A stretch of 64,000 nucleotides of DNA, taken from Hellea balneolensis DSM 19091 (lineage in GTDB: Bacteria; Pseudomonadota; Alphaproteobacteria; Caulobacterales; Maricaulaceae). The position numbers and the translations under genes are program-made. The stretch's first letter is position 1. Every line of letters begins with the position of its first letter. The DNA lies in contig NZ_AUAC01000007.1 in assembly GCF_000428525.1 (NCBI RefSeq), positions 122,902 to 186,901 on the forward strand. Direction: 5' to 3'. Shown one piece after another: positions 17,589 through 27,892 of this stretch. Under the pieces are notes generated by a model. The model was not told the origin of the DNA, did not search any database, and saw nothing but the letters and a program-made list of their open reading frames with translations.

Positions 17589-18424
17589 CCCACCCGCTCC
17601 ATAAGCGGCTCATATAACGCCTCATTCGTCACAATAATATCACCCGTCTCAAGCACGTCACCGCCCGTCAGGCTCTCGACTTTTAGTCCTGCCTCTTGGG
17701 CAATCAAAACTCCCGCTGCGATGTCCCAAACGGCTAGGCCGCGTTCCCAGAAGCCGTCATAGCGGCCTGCCGCTGTCCAAGCGAGGTCTAGGGCTGCTGA
17801 ACCCATGCGCCTTACGCCCGAACTATGTCCCATAACTTGGTGTAGTTCTTTTAAGAACTTGGCGTGGCCCGGGCGACCCAGAAAAGGGATGCCTGTTGCA
17901 AAGAGGCTGTCAGCGAAAATCTCGCGTTTACCGGGACGCAAGCGCCTGTCGCCGCCGCCGCGCGTACCATCATTGAGGAATGCGCCTTTACCTTTTTCAG
18001 CAAAGAACATTTCATCCGTGATTGGATTATAAATCAATCCCGCGACAAGCTCTTTAGGGTTGCCGTCAATTTCCCGTTCCAATGCAATGGAAATAGCAAA
18101 ATGCGGAATGCCGTGAAGGAAATTTGTTGTGCCGTCGAGCGGGTCGATGATGAAACGGTGTGTCTTATCAGAGCCCGTAATTTCGCCGCCTTCTTCGGCC
18201 AGAACGCTATAGCCGGGACGATCGCGCAGCAGATTTTCTATGATGGTTTCTTCGGATTTTTTATCAGCTTTGGATACGAAATCAGCGGGCCCTTTACGGG
18301 CCACTTGAAGGTGTTCGACTTCGCCAAAGTCCCGCAGCAAGTTACGAGACGCCTTGCGCGCCGCAAATTGCATCACCCGCATAATTGGCGAGAGATGACT
18401 TGTGGTGTCTGTAATATTGCTCAT
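17585..18424 (-). CDS. suhB: Inositol monophosphatase family protein
   Basis: A 279-residue Mg2+-dependent phosphatase. The metal-binding motifs are EEGGE near 80, [13 protein letters not shown] near 98-110 and [15 protein letters not shown] near 228-242. SuhB hydrolyses inositol phosphates and in E. coli also supports ribosomal RNA transcription complexes. The start overlaps the efp stop by four bases (ATGA), so it is coupled to elongation factor P. Confidence 0.93.
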   Translation of the reverse strand: MSNITDTTSHLSPIMRVMQFAARKASRNLLRDFGEVEHLQVARKGPADFVSKADKKSEETIIENLLRDRPGYSVLAEEGGEITGSDKTHRFIIDPLDGTTNFLHGIPHFAISIALEREIDGNPKELVAGLIYNPITDEMFFAEKGKGAFLNDGTRGGGDRRLRPGKREIFADSLFATGIPFLGRPGHAKFLKELHQVMGHSSGVRRMGSAALDLAWTAAGRYDGFWERGLAVWDIAAGVLIAQEAGLKVESLTGGDVLETGDIIVTNEALYEPLMERVG

Positions 18425-18987
18425 TTATCAGCGCGCTTCACATAAGAGCCGTCTTCCGTAAGAATGACGAGGCTTTCGCCTACGCCCACAAATGGCGGGA
18501 CGTTTGTGCGAACGCCATTGGACAGCGTTGCGGGCTTGAAAGAGTTCGCGGCTGTCTGCCCTTTGACAACAGGTTCCGTATCGGCGACTTCTAAAATAAC
18601 TTTTTCAGGCAGGACGATAGAGATAGGGCGATCTTCATAAAATTCGACATCCACGGCCATGCCGTCCGATAAAAACACGGCCTGTTCCCCGACGAATTCA
18701 GACTGCAAATTGATCTGTTCGTAATTTTCAGAATTCATAAAGACCAGCATGTCGCCTTCGGCATAAAGGTAAGTGTGAGGTTTTTGCTCAAGGCGCACGC
18801 GTTCTACGGTTTCAGCCGCGCGAAAACGCTCATTAAGCTTACGGCCATCCAGAATGTTTTTAAGCTCGACTTGATTAAATGCGCCGCCTTTGCCGGGCTT
18901 AACGGCATTGCATTTAACAGCGACCCAGAGCGTATCTTGATGCTTGATAATATTACCTTGGCGGATTTCATTGCCGTTCATTTTCAT
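18421..18987 (-). CDS. efp: Translation elongation factor P
   Basis: A 188-residue three-domain EF-P, which rescues ribosomes stalled at proline runs. The tip loop reads KPGKGGAF with the lysine at position 33 that is modified in many bacteria. The C-terminal GDSVxVxT-type end is [15 protein letters not shown], slightly diverged. The modification genes epmA and epmB are not here. It is co-transcribed with suhB. Confidence 0.97.
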   Translation of the reverse strand: MKMNGNEIRQGNIIKHQDTLWVAVKCNAVKPGKGGAFNQVELKNILDGRKLNERFRAAETVERVRLEQKPHTYLYAEGDMLVFMNSENYEQINLQSEFVGEQAVFLSDGMAVDVEFYEDRPISIVLPEKVILEVADTEPVVKGQTAANSFKPATLSNGVRTNVPPFVGVGESLVILTEDGSYVKRADK

Positions 18988-19113
18988 AAGTCAGTCTCGT
19001 GTCTGGCGTGGAATTTGGCGGTCTGTAACGCACAAAAGAAAACGGAGCAAGCGTTGTAACCGCGCTGCTCCGTCAAGTCATATGCGCCATGAGGGCACAT
19101 CGTTGGAAGTCTG

Positions 19114-22100
19114 TTATTCGGCTGAGGTCAATTTCTTCGGAGCGGCCTTGGTATTGTCATTGATATTCCGCTCAATCAGTAAGCGTTTGGGATCAAGCAC
19201 AATATGGGTTGGATTTTTATCCAGTGTAAAGCTTTGCTCCGTCTCCACTTCAGTCAACCGTACCCTGCGGATCGCAAAGGGGCTGGCGCCCAGATCATCC
19301 TTCGGATCTTCGGTGTAAAACCCGATTTCAACCCATTCATTGAGTTCAGCTCCGTCAATTTCTGTCACGGATGTTTCTTTACCATCTTCTTCGGAGGCAT
19401 ATTTCTTATCCACTTTTATGGGAAGCGTGACGTCAAAGACATCGCCCTTTGCCGCGACCTTTATTTCATCCGTAAAGGAGAGGTCCCAAAAGGTGATTTT
19501 GTTCCAGTAGTCCTCAATAAGTAGATGATATTTGGGGTCAGTCTCTTCTTTTAAGATATCAATCAGCTCCAAGGTCGTTGGATAGGGAGCTCCCTTCGTG
19601 CCGTGATATTCCTCTAGGAAGCGCTTAACCGCTGTTTGTATAATATCATTACCAATGGTGTGACGCATGCCCCAGAACACCCAACTGGTTTTGTTATAAT
19701 TGAGGTAAAGCTGATTTTCGGCTTTAGCCAAAACCGGTTCGTCGTCACGTTCAAACGTTCTCTGCGTCAAATATTGCAAGGTCGAGCGTTCTTCATGCAT
19801 GCGGCGAGCCTTGGCAAAATCATAAATTTCTTCATAGGCTAGCATTGTTGCATTTTCAGTCAGGCCTTCTGACAGCAGGTTAGACCCTTTTGCAAAGGCT
19901 CCTATGAGCTGATGAGCAAACCATTGGTGACCAATTTCATGCATAGTGACATAGGTCGCAAAATCAACTCGCTCAGGGTCTTCTGCATCGCCCGGGTCTT
20001 GTACAAAGCCTATATTTTCAGAAAAGGGAACTGTCCCGGCAAAGGCTTGCGCAAAGCTTGCGAATGGAAATTCCATAATACGTAATTGCGCATATTGATA
20101 CGGACTGAAGGTTTCAGTGTATGTATCCATGGATTGACGCATGGCATCAAACATTAGATCGATATTAAAATCATGCGCAGGATGGAAATAGATCTCAAGA
20201 TCGACATCATCGCCATTAGGATTGTTCCAAACCTCTTTGCGAACTTCATACTCGGCCGTCAGGAAAGAAAAGAAGTTATGGATCGGATTAATGGATTTAT
20301 ACATCCGGCAGCGGCGGCCATCTTTAACGGTCTCGCCTTCAAACTTACCGGGGGCTACAGGAATTTGGCTCTCAACAGTGCAGATGCGCGCGTCAAAATC
20401 AACGTAATCCGAATAGCCTGAGAAACTCGTCAGTAAATTATAACGCCGTGCGTCTTCATCATCACGCTCCGGCCACTGAACGCGTTCGCCCAGATCATAT
20501 TTCCGGCGCGTATCGGGATTGCTTAGGAAGCCAGCCTCTAAGTTGCCAAAGACTAAGAGGGCGTCTGCATTATTTACAAATGTTCCATTGCGGGCAATGT
20601 CAGAGCTTTGTGTCAAAGTCGCACTCGCAAATTTGGTTGAGAAATTGACATTGCGGCTCTCGCCCGGCGCAAGCGGTGGGTCGAATTTTACCTGCAGTAC
20701 TTGATGGTCTTCCCGCAGCGTATCAGAGAGCTCATCCCCTTCTAGAATACGCGCGCCCTCTATATTCAGGGTCGTAATATTATCAGGGCCGACGCCTGAA
20801 AACACTGTCGTGAGTGTAATGGGTTCGTCATGCGGATTATCTATAATATAGCTTCCGGAAAATTCTGCCGTTTGCTTATCGGGATAAAACTCCGCTTCTA
20901 CGCTGACTTTCGTTATGCGTGGTTCAGGATTTTCCCAAATATCGGCAACTAACTTTTCAAAGGCCGCACTATTGGCCTCTGTCTTGTCTGAGTTCATATA
21001 GCCTTGGTCTTGATAGCTCTGAAGACCTGCATAGCCAAAGCCTGCGAAAGCCAGAAAACCGACTAAGGCTGTCGCAACAGATGGTAGGCTCAAGCGTTTC
21101 TTGATGTTTTTCAAGCGCGTTTTGAGGCCGACTTGATAGCCGCGTCTCCACACCCAAATTGAGAGGGCGCCTAGGATAAGGATTAAGCCCATCCAATAGG
21201 CAAATTCCCACCAGAATGACTTCGGATTAGAGAACCCTGCCATTTCGGAATATCCACCCGCGCCAACATCTCCGAAATTCATAAGCGGATGATAGAAGGG
21301 CAATTGTCCGATAAAGAAAATAAGCCCGATTAGGAGTGCTCCGCTGACGAGCATGCCGATAATCCGCCCCGGCATGAAGTTTTGGATAAACATCACCAGC
21401 ATGCCTTGGAAGAAAAAGCCGACAAAGAAACTTACGATACCCATAGCTAGGAATGTCGCAGGAACGACAGGAACGCGGTCCCACCCAAATATTAGCTGGG
21501 CGATCATTCCCGCGATTAGTAATCCAAGAACCAAGGTTAAAAGTAGTAACGCCAAGGCGCCCCATTTTGCAAAAAGAAGTGAAACGTCTTTGACTGGTGT
21601 CGCGTCAAGAATGCCGTGAAGGTTAGCCGTCCTGTCCCGCCACATGATATCTGATCCGAAGAATATCATAATAATCAACATTGGGAAGAGTAGTGAACCT
21701 AAGGCGACTTGTGTCATGAACCTTGAGGTAGGGAGTAACGTGCTTGCGCCCATAAAAACGGCGACCAGAAGTGAAACCACAAAGAGCGCCAGCGCGATTC
21801 CAACCAGGATTACAAAGGCAGTGCTGCGAACCGTTGATAAATATTCGAACTTGATGCGTGTCCAGAAGGCTTGCAGCGTAAACCCTGAACCCAAATTAGG
21901 TTGGATAGGTTTGACATGCGTTGGAGCTGCGCCAGTCGGGGCATCGTCCATACGTCTTTTACCGCGACGGGTCGGAATGCCGCGCGAGGAAAAAACAAAG
22001 GCCAAGCCAAATAAAGCGAGGCCGATGGCGCCGTATACTAATCTGTTAATGCCGACCCAACCTGTGAAGGGAGCCATATTTTCATTCTGCTCAGCCGCAG

Positions 22101-22773
22101 GCCAATATTGTGTTTCAAGGGCCAATGAAGTCGAACCAAAAGGATCAACCAAGGCCGCAATCCATTCATCTGGGCGTTCCCCCGCGATCACACCGCCAAT
22201 CAGGTAAAGAACTAAAAGACCCACAGCACTGACATAAACAAGCGCGCGGTTTCGCGTGGTGACAGCAATAGCCGTGTAAATGCCCGAAACAATCAACGCG
22301 TTTATGATAATAAAGAGGAAGAAGGGTTGCAGATAATGTATGAGGTTGAAACTTTGGAAGGTTTCAGCATCTCCCCATGGCATAAATGGTCCCGCTATGG
22401 TTCCGATGACCAAGCCTGATAAGCTGAGCACTGTGGCTATCCAGACACCCAACATACGCGCAATCAACATATCACGTGTTTTAACGGGCGTGGCGTGTAC
22501 AATCTCAACAGATTTATGCGTATCGTCCCGCATAACGCCGGTGACAACAAAGACTGCCGCAAAAAATATAGAGAATAAACTGAAGGCGGATATCGTGAGG
22601 GCAATCGGAATCGCGCCATTGACTTTAACCCGCTCACCACCAGCAACACCGATCGCAAAGTCTTCATGTGATGAAAATAATACGCCAACGGCAATCATAA
22701 CGATTAAAGCTAGCCAAAACCCTATCTGCCGTGTGTGCAGCGCGAGTTCGAAACTTAGGAGCTTACGCAGCAT
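19114..22773 (-). CDS. ABC transporter permease fused to M1-family metallopeptidase
   Basis: A 1219-residue fusion. Residues 1-260 and about 300-560 hold two sets of ABC-2 type membrane segments (roughly twelve helices in total). After a further helix near 580-600 a large periplasmic part follows: a beta domain (about 610-850) and an M1 aminopeptidase domain with the zinc site HEIGH at 945-949 and a third ligand E969 (LLSEGLTE). Such permease-peptidase fusions are known in Gram-negative bacteria and sit with an ABC ATPase, as here, where the start overlaps the ATPase gene by 11 bases. The substrate is not known; export or processing of peptides is a guess. Confidence 0.9.
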   Translation of the reverse strand: MLRKLLSFELALHTRQIGFWLALIVMIAVGVLFSSHEDFAIGVAGGERVKVNGAIPIALTISAFSLFSIFFAAVFVVTGVMRDDTHKSVEIVHATPVKTRDMLIARMLGVWIATVLSLSGLVIGTIAGPFMPWGDAETFQSFNLIHYLQPFFLFIIINALIVSGIYTAIAVTTRNRALVYVSAVGLLVLYLIGGVIAGERPDEWIAALVDPFGSTSLALETQYWPAAEQNENMAPFTGWVGINRLVYGAIGLALFGLAFVFSSRGIPTRRGKRRMDDAPTGAAPTHVKPIQPNLGSGFTLQAFWTRIKFEYLSTVRSTAFVILVGIALALFVVSLLVAVFMGASTLLPTSRFMTQVALGSLLFPMLIIMIFFGSDIMWRDRTANLHGILDATPVKDVSLLFAKWGALALLLLTLVLGLLIAGMIAQLIFGWDRVPVVPATFLAMGIVSFFVGFFFQGMLVMFIQNFMPGRIIGMLVSGALLIGLIFFIGQLPFYHPLMNFGDVGAGGYSEMAGFSNPKSFWWEFAYWMGLILILGALSIWVWRRGYQVGLKTRLKNIKKRLSLPSVATALVGFLAFAGFGYAGLQSYQDQGYMNSDKTEANSAAFEKLVADIWENPEPRITKVSVEAEFYPDKQTAEFSGSYIIDNPHDEPITLTTVFSGVGPDNITTLNIEGARILEGDELSDTLREDHQVLQVKFDPPLAPGESRNVNFSTKFASATLTQSSDIARNGTFVNNADALLVFGNLEAGFLSNPDTRRKYDLGERVQWPERDDEDARRYNLLTSFSGYSDYVDFDARICTVESQIPVAPGKFEGETVKDGRRCRMYKSINPIHNFFSFLTAEYEVRKEVWNNPNGDDVDLEIYFHPAHDFNIDLMFDAMRQSMDTYTETFSPYQYAQLRIMEFPFASFAQAFAGTVPFSENIGFVQDPGDAEDPERVDFATYVTMHEIGHQWFAHQLIGAFAKGSNLLSEGLTENATMLAYEEIYDFAKARRMHEERSTLQYLTQRTFERDDEPVLAKAENQLYLNYNKTSWVFWGMRHTIGNDIIQTAVKRFLEEYHGTKGAPYPTTLELIDILKEETDPKYHLLIEDYWNKITFWDLSFTDEIKVAAKGDVFDVTLPIKVDKKYASEEDGKETSVTEIDGAELNEWVEIGFYTEDPKDDLGASPFAIRRVRLTEVETEQSFTLDKNPTHIVLDPKRLLIERNINDNTKAAPKKLTSAE

Positions 22774-23659
22774 GACGGGTTTCTCCTGCGCTCATAAAGC
22801 CGTTGAGATAGGCGAAATAGGCATCTTCGAGGAGTACGTCGCGTGGCTCCCAATCACCGCCGGGGGATGTTGGCGAGAGAACAGAGACAACTGTGGCGCC
22901 GCGAAGTCTGCGCGTTGAGAGAACCTGCATTTCTGATTTCAACCGATCAACGGTGTCGTCGCTTTCAAAACGTTGCGTCCAGACTTGACCATCAATTCGA
23001 GCGACCAAATCTTCAGGGGCTCCGCGTACAATCAATTCTCCGTTGCCCATCACGCCCATATCTGTACAGAGATCCCGCACATCCTCGATAATATGTGTCG
23101 AGAGTATAATGATTTTGTCATCCCCTGCGCGAGACAAAATGTCGAGAAAGCGTTGACGCTCTAGCGGGTCAAGTCCGGCTGTCGGTTCATCAACAATAAT
23201 AAGGTGCGGGTCTCCCAACAGGGCTTGCGCCACGCCAAAGCGTTGCCGCATACCACCGGAAAATGTGGCGACAGAAGCGGATTTATGCGTCCAAAGATTT
23301 ACCATTTGAAGGAGCGTCTCGACTTGCTCTTTACGCTCGGCTTTATTTGTGATGCCTTTCAGAACAGCAATGTGATCAAGTAAGGCGAGGGCACTCATGC
23401 GAGGATAAACGCCAAAATCCTGCGGGAGATAGCCGAGCGTGGCGCGAATGACGTCAGGATCTTTTGTAATATCCGTCCCATTATAAGTGATAGTCCCTTC
23501 ATCGGGGTTTTGAAGGGTCGCCAATGTCCGCATCAAAGTTGATTTTCCGGCACCGTTTGGTCCGAGTAAACCAAAAAGGCCGGGCGCGAGGTCGAGATTA
23601 ATATTATTCATCGCATGGACATCGCCAAAGCGCTTATGGACATTTTTTATAGATAGCAT
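22763..23659 (-). CDS. ABC transporter ATP-binding protein
   Basis: About 298 residues from the ATG at 23659, which has GGGGA before it; a TTG four codons upstream is in frame. Walker A GPNGAGKST, signature TFSGGMRQRFGVAQ, Walker B LIIVDEPTAGLDP and the H-loop STH are all intact. The C-terminal 80 residues are a small extra domain typical of ABC-2 exporters. It drives the permease-peptidase fusion encoded immediately downstream. Confidence 0.95.
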   Translation of the reverse strand: MLSIKNVHKRFGDVHAMNNINLDLAPGLFGLLGPNGAGKSTLMRTLATLQNPDEGTITYNGTDITKDPDVIRATLGYLPQDFGVYPRMSALALLDHIAVLKGITNKAERKEQVETLLQMVNLWTHKSASVATFSGGMRQRFGVAQALLGDPHLIIVDEPTAGLDPLERQRFLDILSRAGDDKIIILSTHIIEDVRDLCTDMGVMGNGELIVRGAPEDLVARIDGQVWTQRFESDDTVDRLKSEMQVLSTRRLRGATVVSVLSPTSPGGDWEPRDVLLEDAYFAYLNGFMSAGETRHAA

Positions 23660-23706
23660 GGTATTCCCCAAATTGGACTTCTCTCACGCTTTCATAGACG
23701 ATATTT

Positions 23707-23732
23707 ATCGAAAAACAACAATTATTTTCGAT
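23707..23732. promoter_or_regulatory. Inverted repeat in the ABC/gspE divergent promoter region
   Basis: The arms ATCGAAAA (23707-23714) and TTTTCGAT (23725-23732) are perfect with a 10-base AT-rich centre. An additional CGATAAACG follows. The site lies about 50 bases upstream of the ABC ATPase start and is a candidate operator for that operon; gspE starts 140 bases on the other side. Confidence 0.4.
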
Positions 23733-23875
23733 TAACGATAAACGTAGCGCCCGAATTTGCTCCAGTGGAGCAAATTCAGCGGTGTTCCGAAACCGCTAGT
23801 CGTTTTCGGCGAGGGCTGTGCTTTCTAACCAAATCACAACGTGACTTAAGCGCATTGCCCCGTTAGATTGCTCCT

Positions 23876-25372
23876 ATGAATGACACGCCCCCAGCAACTC
23901 GCCCTCCGCTCAACTATGCCTTCGCCCGCGCGCAAGGCGTTTTGGCGCTAATGCAAGACGGCGAAATGGTGATTGCGCGCCGCCCAGGCGCAAGCCTTGA
24001 AGCTCTACTCGAAGCCCGCCGCGCGGTTGGACAGCCCGCAAGGTTATTGGATGTTACGACTGGCGAGTTTGAAAGTCATGCCGCGCGTATTTATGCCCAA
24101 GCTGATTTAGCTGGCTCTGCTGAAGATGCGATTGAGACGCCGGGGGATTTACACGCGCTAGCGAGCGGCTTGCCGCGGACCTCGGACTTGCTCGACAGCA
24201 CAGATGACGCGCCTGTTATCCGTCTCATTAACGGTATTCTTCAAGAAGCTATTCGTAGCCGCGCCTCGGACATACATATTGAACCTTATGAGCAGCGGCT
24301 CTCAGTCCGCTTTCGAATTGACGGTTCATTGCGGGAGATGCTGAGCCTTCCTGCGCGCCTAGCTTCGGTTTTGGTGTCTCGTGTCAAAGTTATGGCACAG
24401 CTCGATATTGCGAAAAAACGTGTGCCGCAGGATGGCCGTTTTTCCTTAAACCTTGGCGAACGCGCCATTGATGTGCGGGTCTCCACCTTGCCGTCCCGTC
24501 ATGGTGAGCGCCTTGTGATGCGAATACTAGAACAAGACAGCTCCCGTCTTGGATTGCCGGAACTTGGTATGGAAGCGGATATTCTGGCAGCTTTTGAAGG
24601 TGCTCTGGAACGGCCAAATGGGATTATTCTCGTTACCGGCCCGACGGGGTCAGGTAAAACAACCACGCTCTATGCGGGGCTGTCGCAACTTAATGATGGC
24701 TCGCGCAATATTCTTACTGTCGAAGATCCGGTTGAATATGCGTTGGACGGGATAGGGCAGACTCAAGTTAATTCCCAGGTCGGCATGACATTTGCGGCGG
24801 GCCTTCGGGCTATTCTTCGCCAAGATCCGGATGTGGTCATGGTCGGCGAAATCCGCGATCCCGAAACAGCGGAAATTGCTGTGCAGGCCTCGCTCACGGG
24901 GCATCTTGTTCTATCCACTGTGCACACGAATTCCGCTGTTGCTGCTATTGCCCGTTTGCGCGATATGGGCGTAGAGCCTTTTCTGTTATCCTCCACCATC
25001 ACGGCGTTGGTCGCACAGCGTCTGGTGCGCCGCCTCTGTCCAAGTTGCAAAACACCTTATAAACCCTCAGTCACAGAACAAGCAGAGCTCGGCATTCGTA
25101 AGACAGGCGCAACATTCTATAAAGCCGCGGGTTGTGCAGAGTGCCAAGATATTGGCTATACGGGCCGCCTCGGCATATATGAGATTGTGACTCTGGATGA
25201 TAAGCTTCGCGCTATGATTCATGATGGGGCAAGTGAATCAGATATGTCCAAATACGCATTTGCCAATCGTCAGACTTTATTAGGAAGCGGTGCAGATAAG
25301 GTGCTAGCAGGCGAGACCTCTGCTGAGGAAGTTTTGCGGGTATGTAAATCCAACACAGCTGAGGAGGTTTAA
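23876..25372 (+). CDS. gspE: Type II secretion ATPase GspE
   Basis: Cytoplasmic hexameric ATPase that powers the pseudopilus. 498 residues. Walker A GPTGSGKTTTLY near 258, Asp box and Walker B (DPDVVMVGEIRDPETAEIA near 317-335) and the His box (LVLSTVHTNSA) are complete. A four-cysteine zinc element CPSCKTPY...CAECQDIG lies near 388-425, typical of GspE rather than of all pilus ATPases. It heads a nine-gene operon running to 31017. Confidence 0.95.
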   Translation: MNDTPPATRPPLNYAFARAQGVLALMQDGEMVIARRPGASLEALLEARRAVGQPARLLDVTTGEFESHAARIYAQADLAGSAEDAIETPGDLHALASGLPRTSDLLDSTDDAPVIRLINGILQEAIRSRASDIHIEPYEQRLSVRFRIDGSLREMLSLPARLASVLVSRVKVMAQLDIAKKRVPQDGRFSLNLGERAIDVRVSTLPSRHGERLVMRILEQDSSRLGLPELGMEADILAAFEGALERPNGIILVTGPTGSGKTTTLYAGLSQLNDGSRNILTVEDPVEYALDGIGQTQVNSQVGMTFAAGLRAILRQDPDVVMVGEIRDPETAEIAVQASLTGHLVLSTVHTNSAVAAIARLRDMGVEPFLLSSTITALVAQRLVRRLCPSCKTPYKPSVTEQAELGIRKTGATFYKAAGCAECQDIGYTGRLGIYEIVTLDDKLRAMIHDGASESDMSKYAFANRQTLLGSGADKVLAGETSAEEVLRVCKSNTAEEV

Positions 25373-25378
25373 GGCCTA

Positions 25379-26587
25379 ATGGAAGCCTTTGACTACGCAG
25401 CGCTGGACGCAGGCGGAAAGCGCAAAAAAGGCACGGTCATGGCCTCTTCTGCGCGGGATGCGCGCGACATATTACGGGCCCGTGCCCTCATGCCGCTCGA
25501 ACTCGCGCCGAGTAAGTCCAAGAAAAAGCAAGAGACGGGCGGGACAGCGTCTGGCGTCAAACATAAACATTTAACCCAAGCCACGCGGCAACTCGCGATA
25601 TTGATTGATGCAGCCACGCCCATCGAAGAGGCGCTGAAAATAACGGCTTTGCAGTTTGAGCGCTCCCCGATGAAGGCGGCGCTGCTCTCAATTCGCGCTC
25701 AAGTCATGGAAGGTCTCAGGCTTTCTGACGCGCTTCGCGGACAGCCCAGAGTTTTTCCGCCGCTTTACACTGCCATGGTGGCATCAGGAGAAACGTCGGG
25801 ACGTTTGCCCGCAGTTCTTGAACGCCTCGCGGATGATTTGGAAGCGGCGCAGAAGATTCGCCGTAAAATTATGGGGGCAACAGCTTATCCTGTCGTTTTA
25901 TCGATCGTCGCCTTGCTAGTTGTTGTTATTTTGATGATTGCCGTTGTGCCCAAGGTCGTTGATCAGTTTGACAGCTTTGGACAAGATCTCCCAACGCTCA
26001 CCAATATTGTTATTGCTCTTTCCGCATGGATGCAGAAATGGGGCCTCGTCACATTAGGAGTGTTTGTCATCGCTATCTTCGCGTTACGCCAAGCGCTCAA
26101 AGCTAAAGCTTTTAGATATCGGTGGGACGGTATGATGCTCGGGTTGCCGCTATTGGGAAAGATCATTCGCAATATGAATGCTGCGCGCTTTGCCAGAACA
26201 ATGGCCGGACTCGTTGATAGTGATACACCTGCTTTGGTCGCCTTGGAAACCGCGCAGCACACATTGCAAAATTCAGTTATGCGCGATGCTGTATCTGAAG
26301 CGGCTGTTAAAGTCCGAGAAGGCTCGGCCATGAGCACGGCTTTGCGCGGCACAGCGGTGTTCCCGCCATTGGTCGTTCAGATGGTCGCAGGCGGAGAGGC
26401 TAGCGGAGATATGGGGAAGATGTTCGCGAAATCAGCTGAATATCTTGAGGATGAATTTGACAGTTCAACGACTGTGTTTTTGACGCTTCTTGAACCTTTA
26501 ATTATTATTTTTCTGGCGGGGATTGTGTTATTGATTATTGCCGCGATCTTCCTGCCGATATTACAATTAAATACGCTCGCCTTTTAA
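25379..26587 (+). CDS. gspF: Type II secretion inner-membrane protein GspF
   Basis: 402 residues with two repeats of the GspF cytoplasmic helical domain (about 65-190 and 270-395) and three membrane helices (about 170-195, 220-240, 375-397). Motifs QLAILIDAATPIEEAL and ARTMAGLVDSDTPALVALE mark the two repeats. It links the ATPase to the pseudopilus and follows gspE after six bases. Confidence 0.95.
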   Translation: MEAFDYAALDAGGKRKKGTVMASSARDARDILRARALMPLELAPSKSKKKQETGGTASGVKHKHLTQATRQLAILIDAATPIEEALKITALQFERSPMKAALLSIRAQVMEGLRLSDALRGQPRVFPPLYTAMVASGETSGRLPAVLERLADDLEAAQKIRRKIMGATAYPVVLSIVALLVVVILMIAVVPKVVDQFDSFGQDLPTLTNIVIALSAWMQKWGLVTLGVFVIAIFALRQALKAKAFRYRWDGMMLGLPLLGKIIRNMNAARFARTMAGLVDSDTPALVALETAQHTLQNSVMRDAVSEAAVKVREGSAMSTALRGTAVFPPLVVQMVAGGEASGDMGKMFAKSAEYLEDEFDSSTTVFLTLLEPLIIIFLAGIVLLIIAAIFLPILQLNTLAF

Positions 26588-26592
26588 AGGAT

Positions 26593-27027
26593 ATGGATAT
26601 GGAAAAAAGACGTAAAAACGAAGATGGCTTTACGCTTGTCGAAGTCATGGTGACTCTGGTTATTATTGGTCTGCTGACAACCTTTGTTGTGATCAATGTT
26701 CTGCCGGCGCAGGATAAAGCTTTGGTTCAAAAAGCCAAAGGGGATATTCGTATTTTGGAACAGGCTCTGGAAATGTACCGCCTTGATATGTTTGATTATC
26801 CTGAACAGGATGCAGGTCTGGATGCGTTAAAAGAAGTGCCAAACGGTGCTGATGAAGCCCGTTATCGCAAAGGCGGTTACATTAAACTTCTCCCGAATGA
26901 TCCCTGGGGCCGGCCTTATATTTACCGCTACCCCGGCGAGAACGGCGTCTATGATATTCTCTCATATGGCTCTGACGGTGAGCCGGGCGGAGAAGATCAA
27001 GCGGCTGATATCGTGAGTTGGGAATAA
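26593..27027 (+). CDS. gspG: Major pseudopilin GspG
   Basis: 144 residues. Prepilin peptidase site G/FTLVEVMVTLVIIG with the Glu at +5 of the mature protein. The globular part shows the typical GspG order: alpha helix QALEMYRLDMFDYP, then GYIKLLPNDPWGRPY and the calcium-site loop YGSDGEPGGEDQAADI near the C-terminus. The prepilin peptidase GspO is not encoded in the window. Confidence 0.97.
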   Translation: MDMEKRRKNEDGFTLVEVMVTLVIIGLLTTFVVINVLPAQDKALVQKAKGDIRILEQALEMYRLDMFDYPEQDAGLDALKEVPNGADEARYRKGGYIKLLPNDPWGRPYIYRYPGENGVYDILSYGSDGEPGGEDQAADIVSWE

Positions 27028-27032
27028 ATCCA

Positions 27033-27506
27033 ATGCGCGGTCGCACAGCGAAAGACTCGGGCTTCACATTGGTTGAAATACTGTGCGTCCTTGTTGTGAT
27101 CGGCCTTATGTCTTCTGTTGTTGTGCTCTCCATACCGCAGCCCAAATCTGAATTGGAAAAACAAGCGGCTTTGCTTTCAGGCCAATTAAATGCGCTAGCG
27201 CAGGACGGTATGATTAGCGGCTCTGTCACGGCTGCCGGATTTTCCGAGGACGGCTATGCGCTTTACGCTTTTGAAAATAGCGAATGGACTGAAAAAGCGG
27301 CGGGTGAGTGGCAAGACAGTTACCGCCTGACGCTTAGCCGCGCATCCGCCAAGCTTGACATGCCCAAAACAACAGAGCCGATAATTCTGTTTCAACCTAC
27401 GGGCCTCTCCACGCCCTTTGAATTGACGTTGTCTGACCGTGAAACAAAATACGCTTTGCTGACAGCGGGTGATGGCCGTGTTGACTTGATAAAGTCGGTG
27501 CCATGA
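27033..27506 (+). CDS. gspH: Minor pseudopilin GspH
   Basis: 157 residues from the ATG at 27033, directly behind gspG. The prepilin motif SGFTLVEILCVLVVIGLMSS follows a short basic leader (MRGRTAKD). The remainder is weakly conserved as usual for GspH. It forms part of the pseudopilus below the tip complex. Confidence 0.88.
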   Translation: MRGRTAKDSGFTLVEILCVLVVIGLMSSVVVLSIPQPKSELEKQAALLSGQLNALAQDGMISGSVTAAGFSEDGYALYAFENSEWTEKAAGEWQDSYRLTLSRASAKLDMPKTTEPIILFQPTGLSTPFELTLSDRETKYALLTAGDGRVDLIKSVP

Positions 27507-27892
27507 GAAACGCGGCCATGAGAAACTCGGCCAAAAGAGAGGCAGGCTTCACGCTCGTCGAAGTCCTTGCTGCATTGTTAATTTTCAGTTTTGCTATTAT
27601 AGGCCTGACGCGTTCCGGAACAGAGTCTGTCAGAGCGGTCAGCGTGCTACAGGATAAATCCTATGCGGGGGTGGTGGCAGATAATCAGCTTATACGCGCC
27701 CGCATCAAACCTCTCGAAATTGGCGCTCAGACCGGAGAAGAATCAGTGAAAGGCAAGCTCTATGACTGGCGGGTCGAAACATCTGAAACTGAAAGTGATG
27801 GTTTTTACCGGCTGATTGTCACAGTCTCTGCAGCTGAATCTGAGCAACTCATTATCACGCGCACCGCATTCCGTACTGATAAAACCCTATGA
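27503..27892 (+). CDS. gspI: Minor pseudopilin GspI
   Basis: 129 residues, prepilin motif AGFTLVEVLAALLIFSFAIIG after a basic leader with several methionines (MRNAAMRNSAKRE), so the exact start is uncertain by up to five codons. The conserved region around ADNQLIRARI and YDWRVETSE fits GspI. Overlaps gspH and gspJ by four bases each. Confidence 0.88.
   Translation: MRNAAMRNSAKREAGFTLVEVLAALLIFSFAIIGLTRSGTESVRAVSVLQDKSYAGVVADNQLIRARIKPLEIGAQTGEESVKGKLYDWRVETSETESDGFYRLIVTVSAAESEQLIITRTAFRTDKTL

Noticed and set aside
21644..22207. A 187-codon plus-strand frame inside the permease-peptidase gene
   Set aside because: It is a shadow of the long minus-strand gene, which has membrane helices and a catalytic site.
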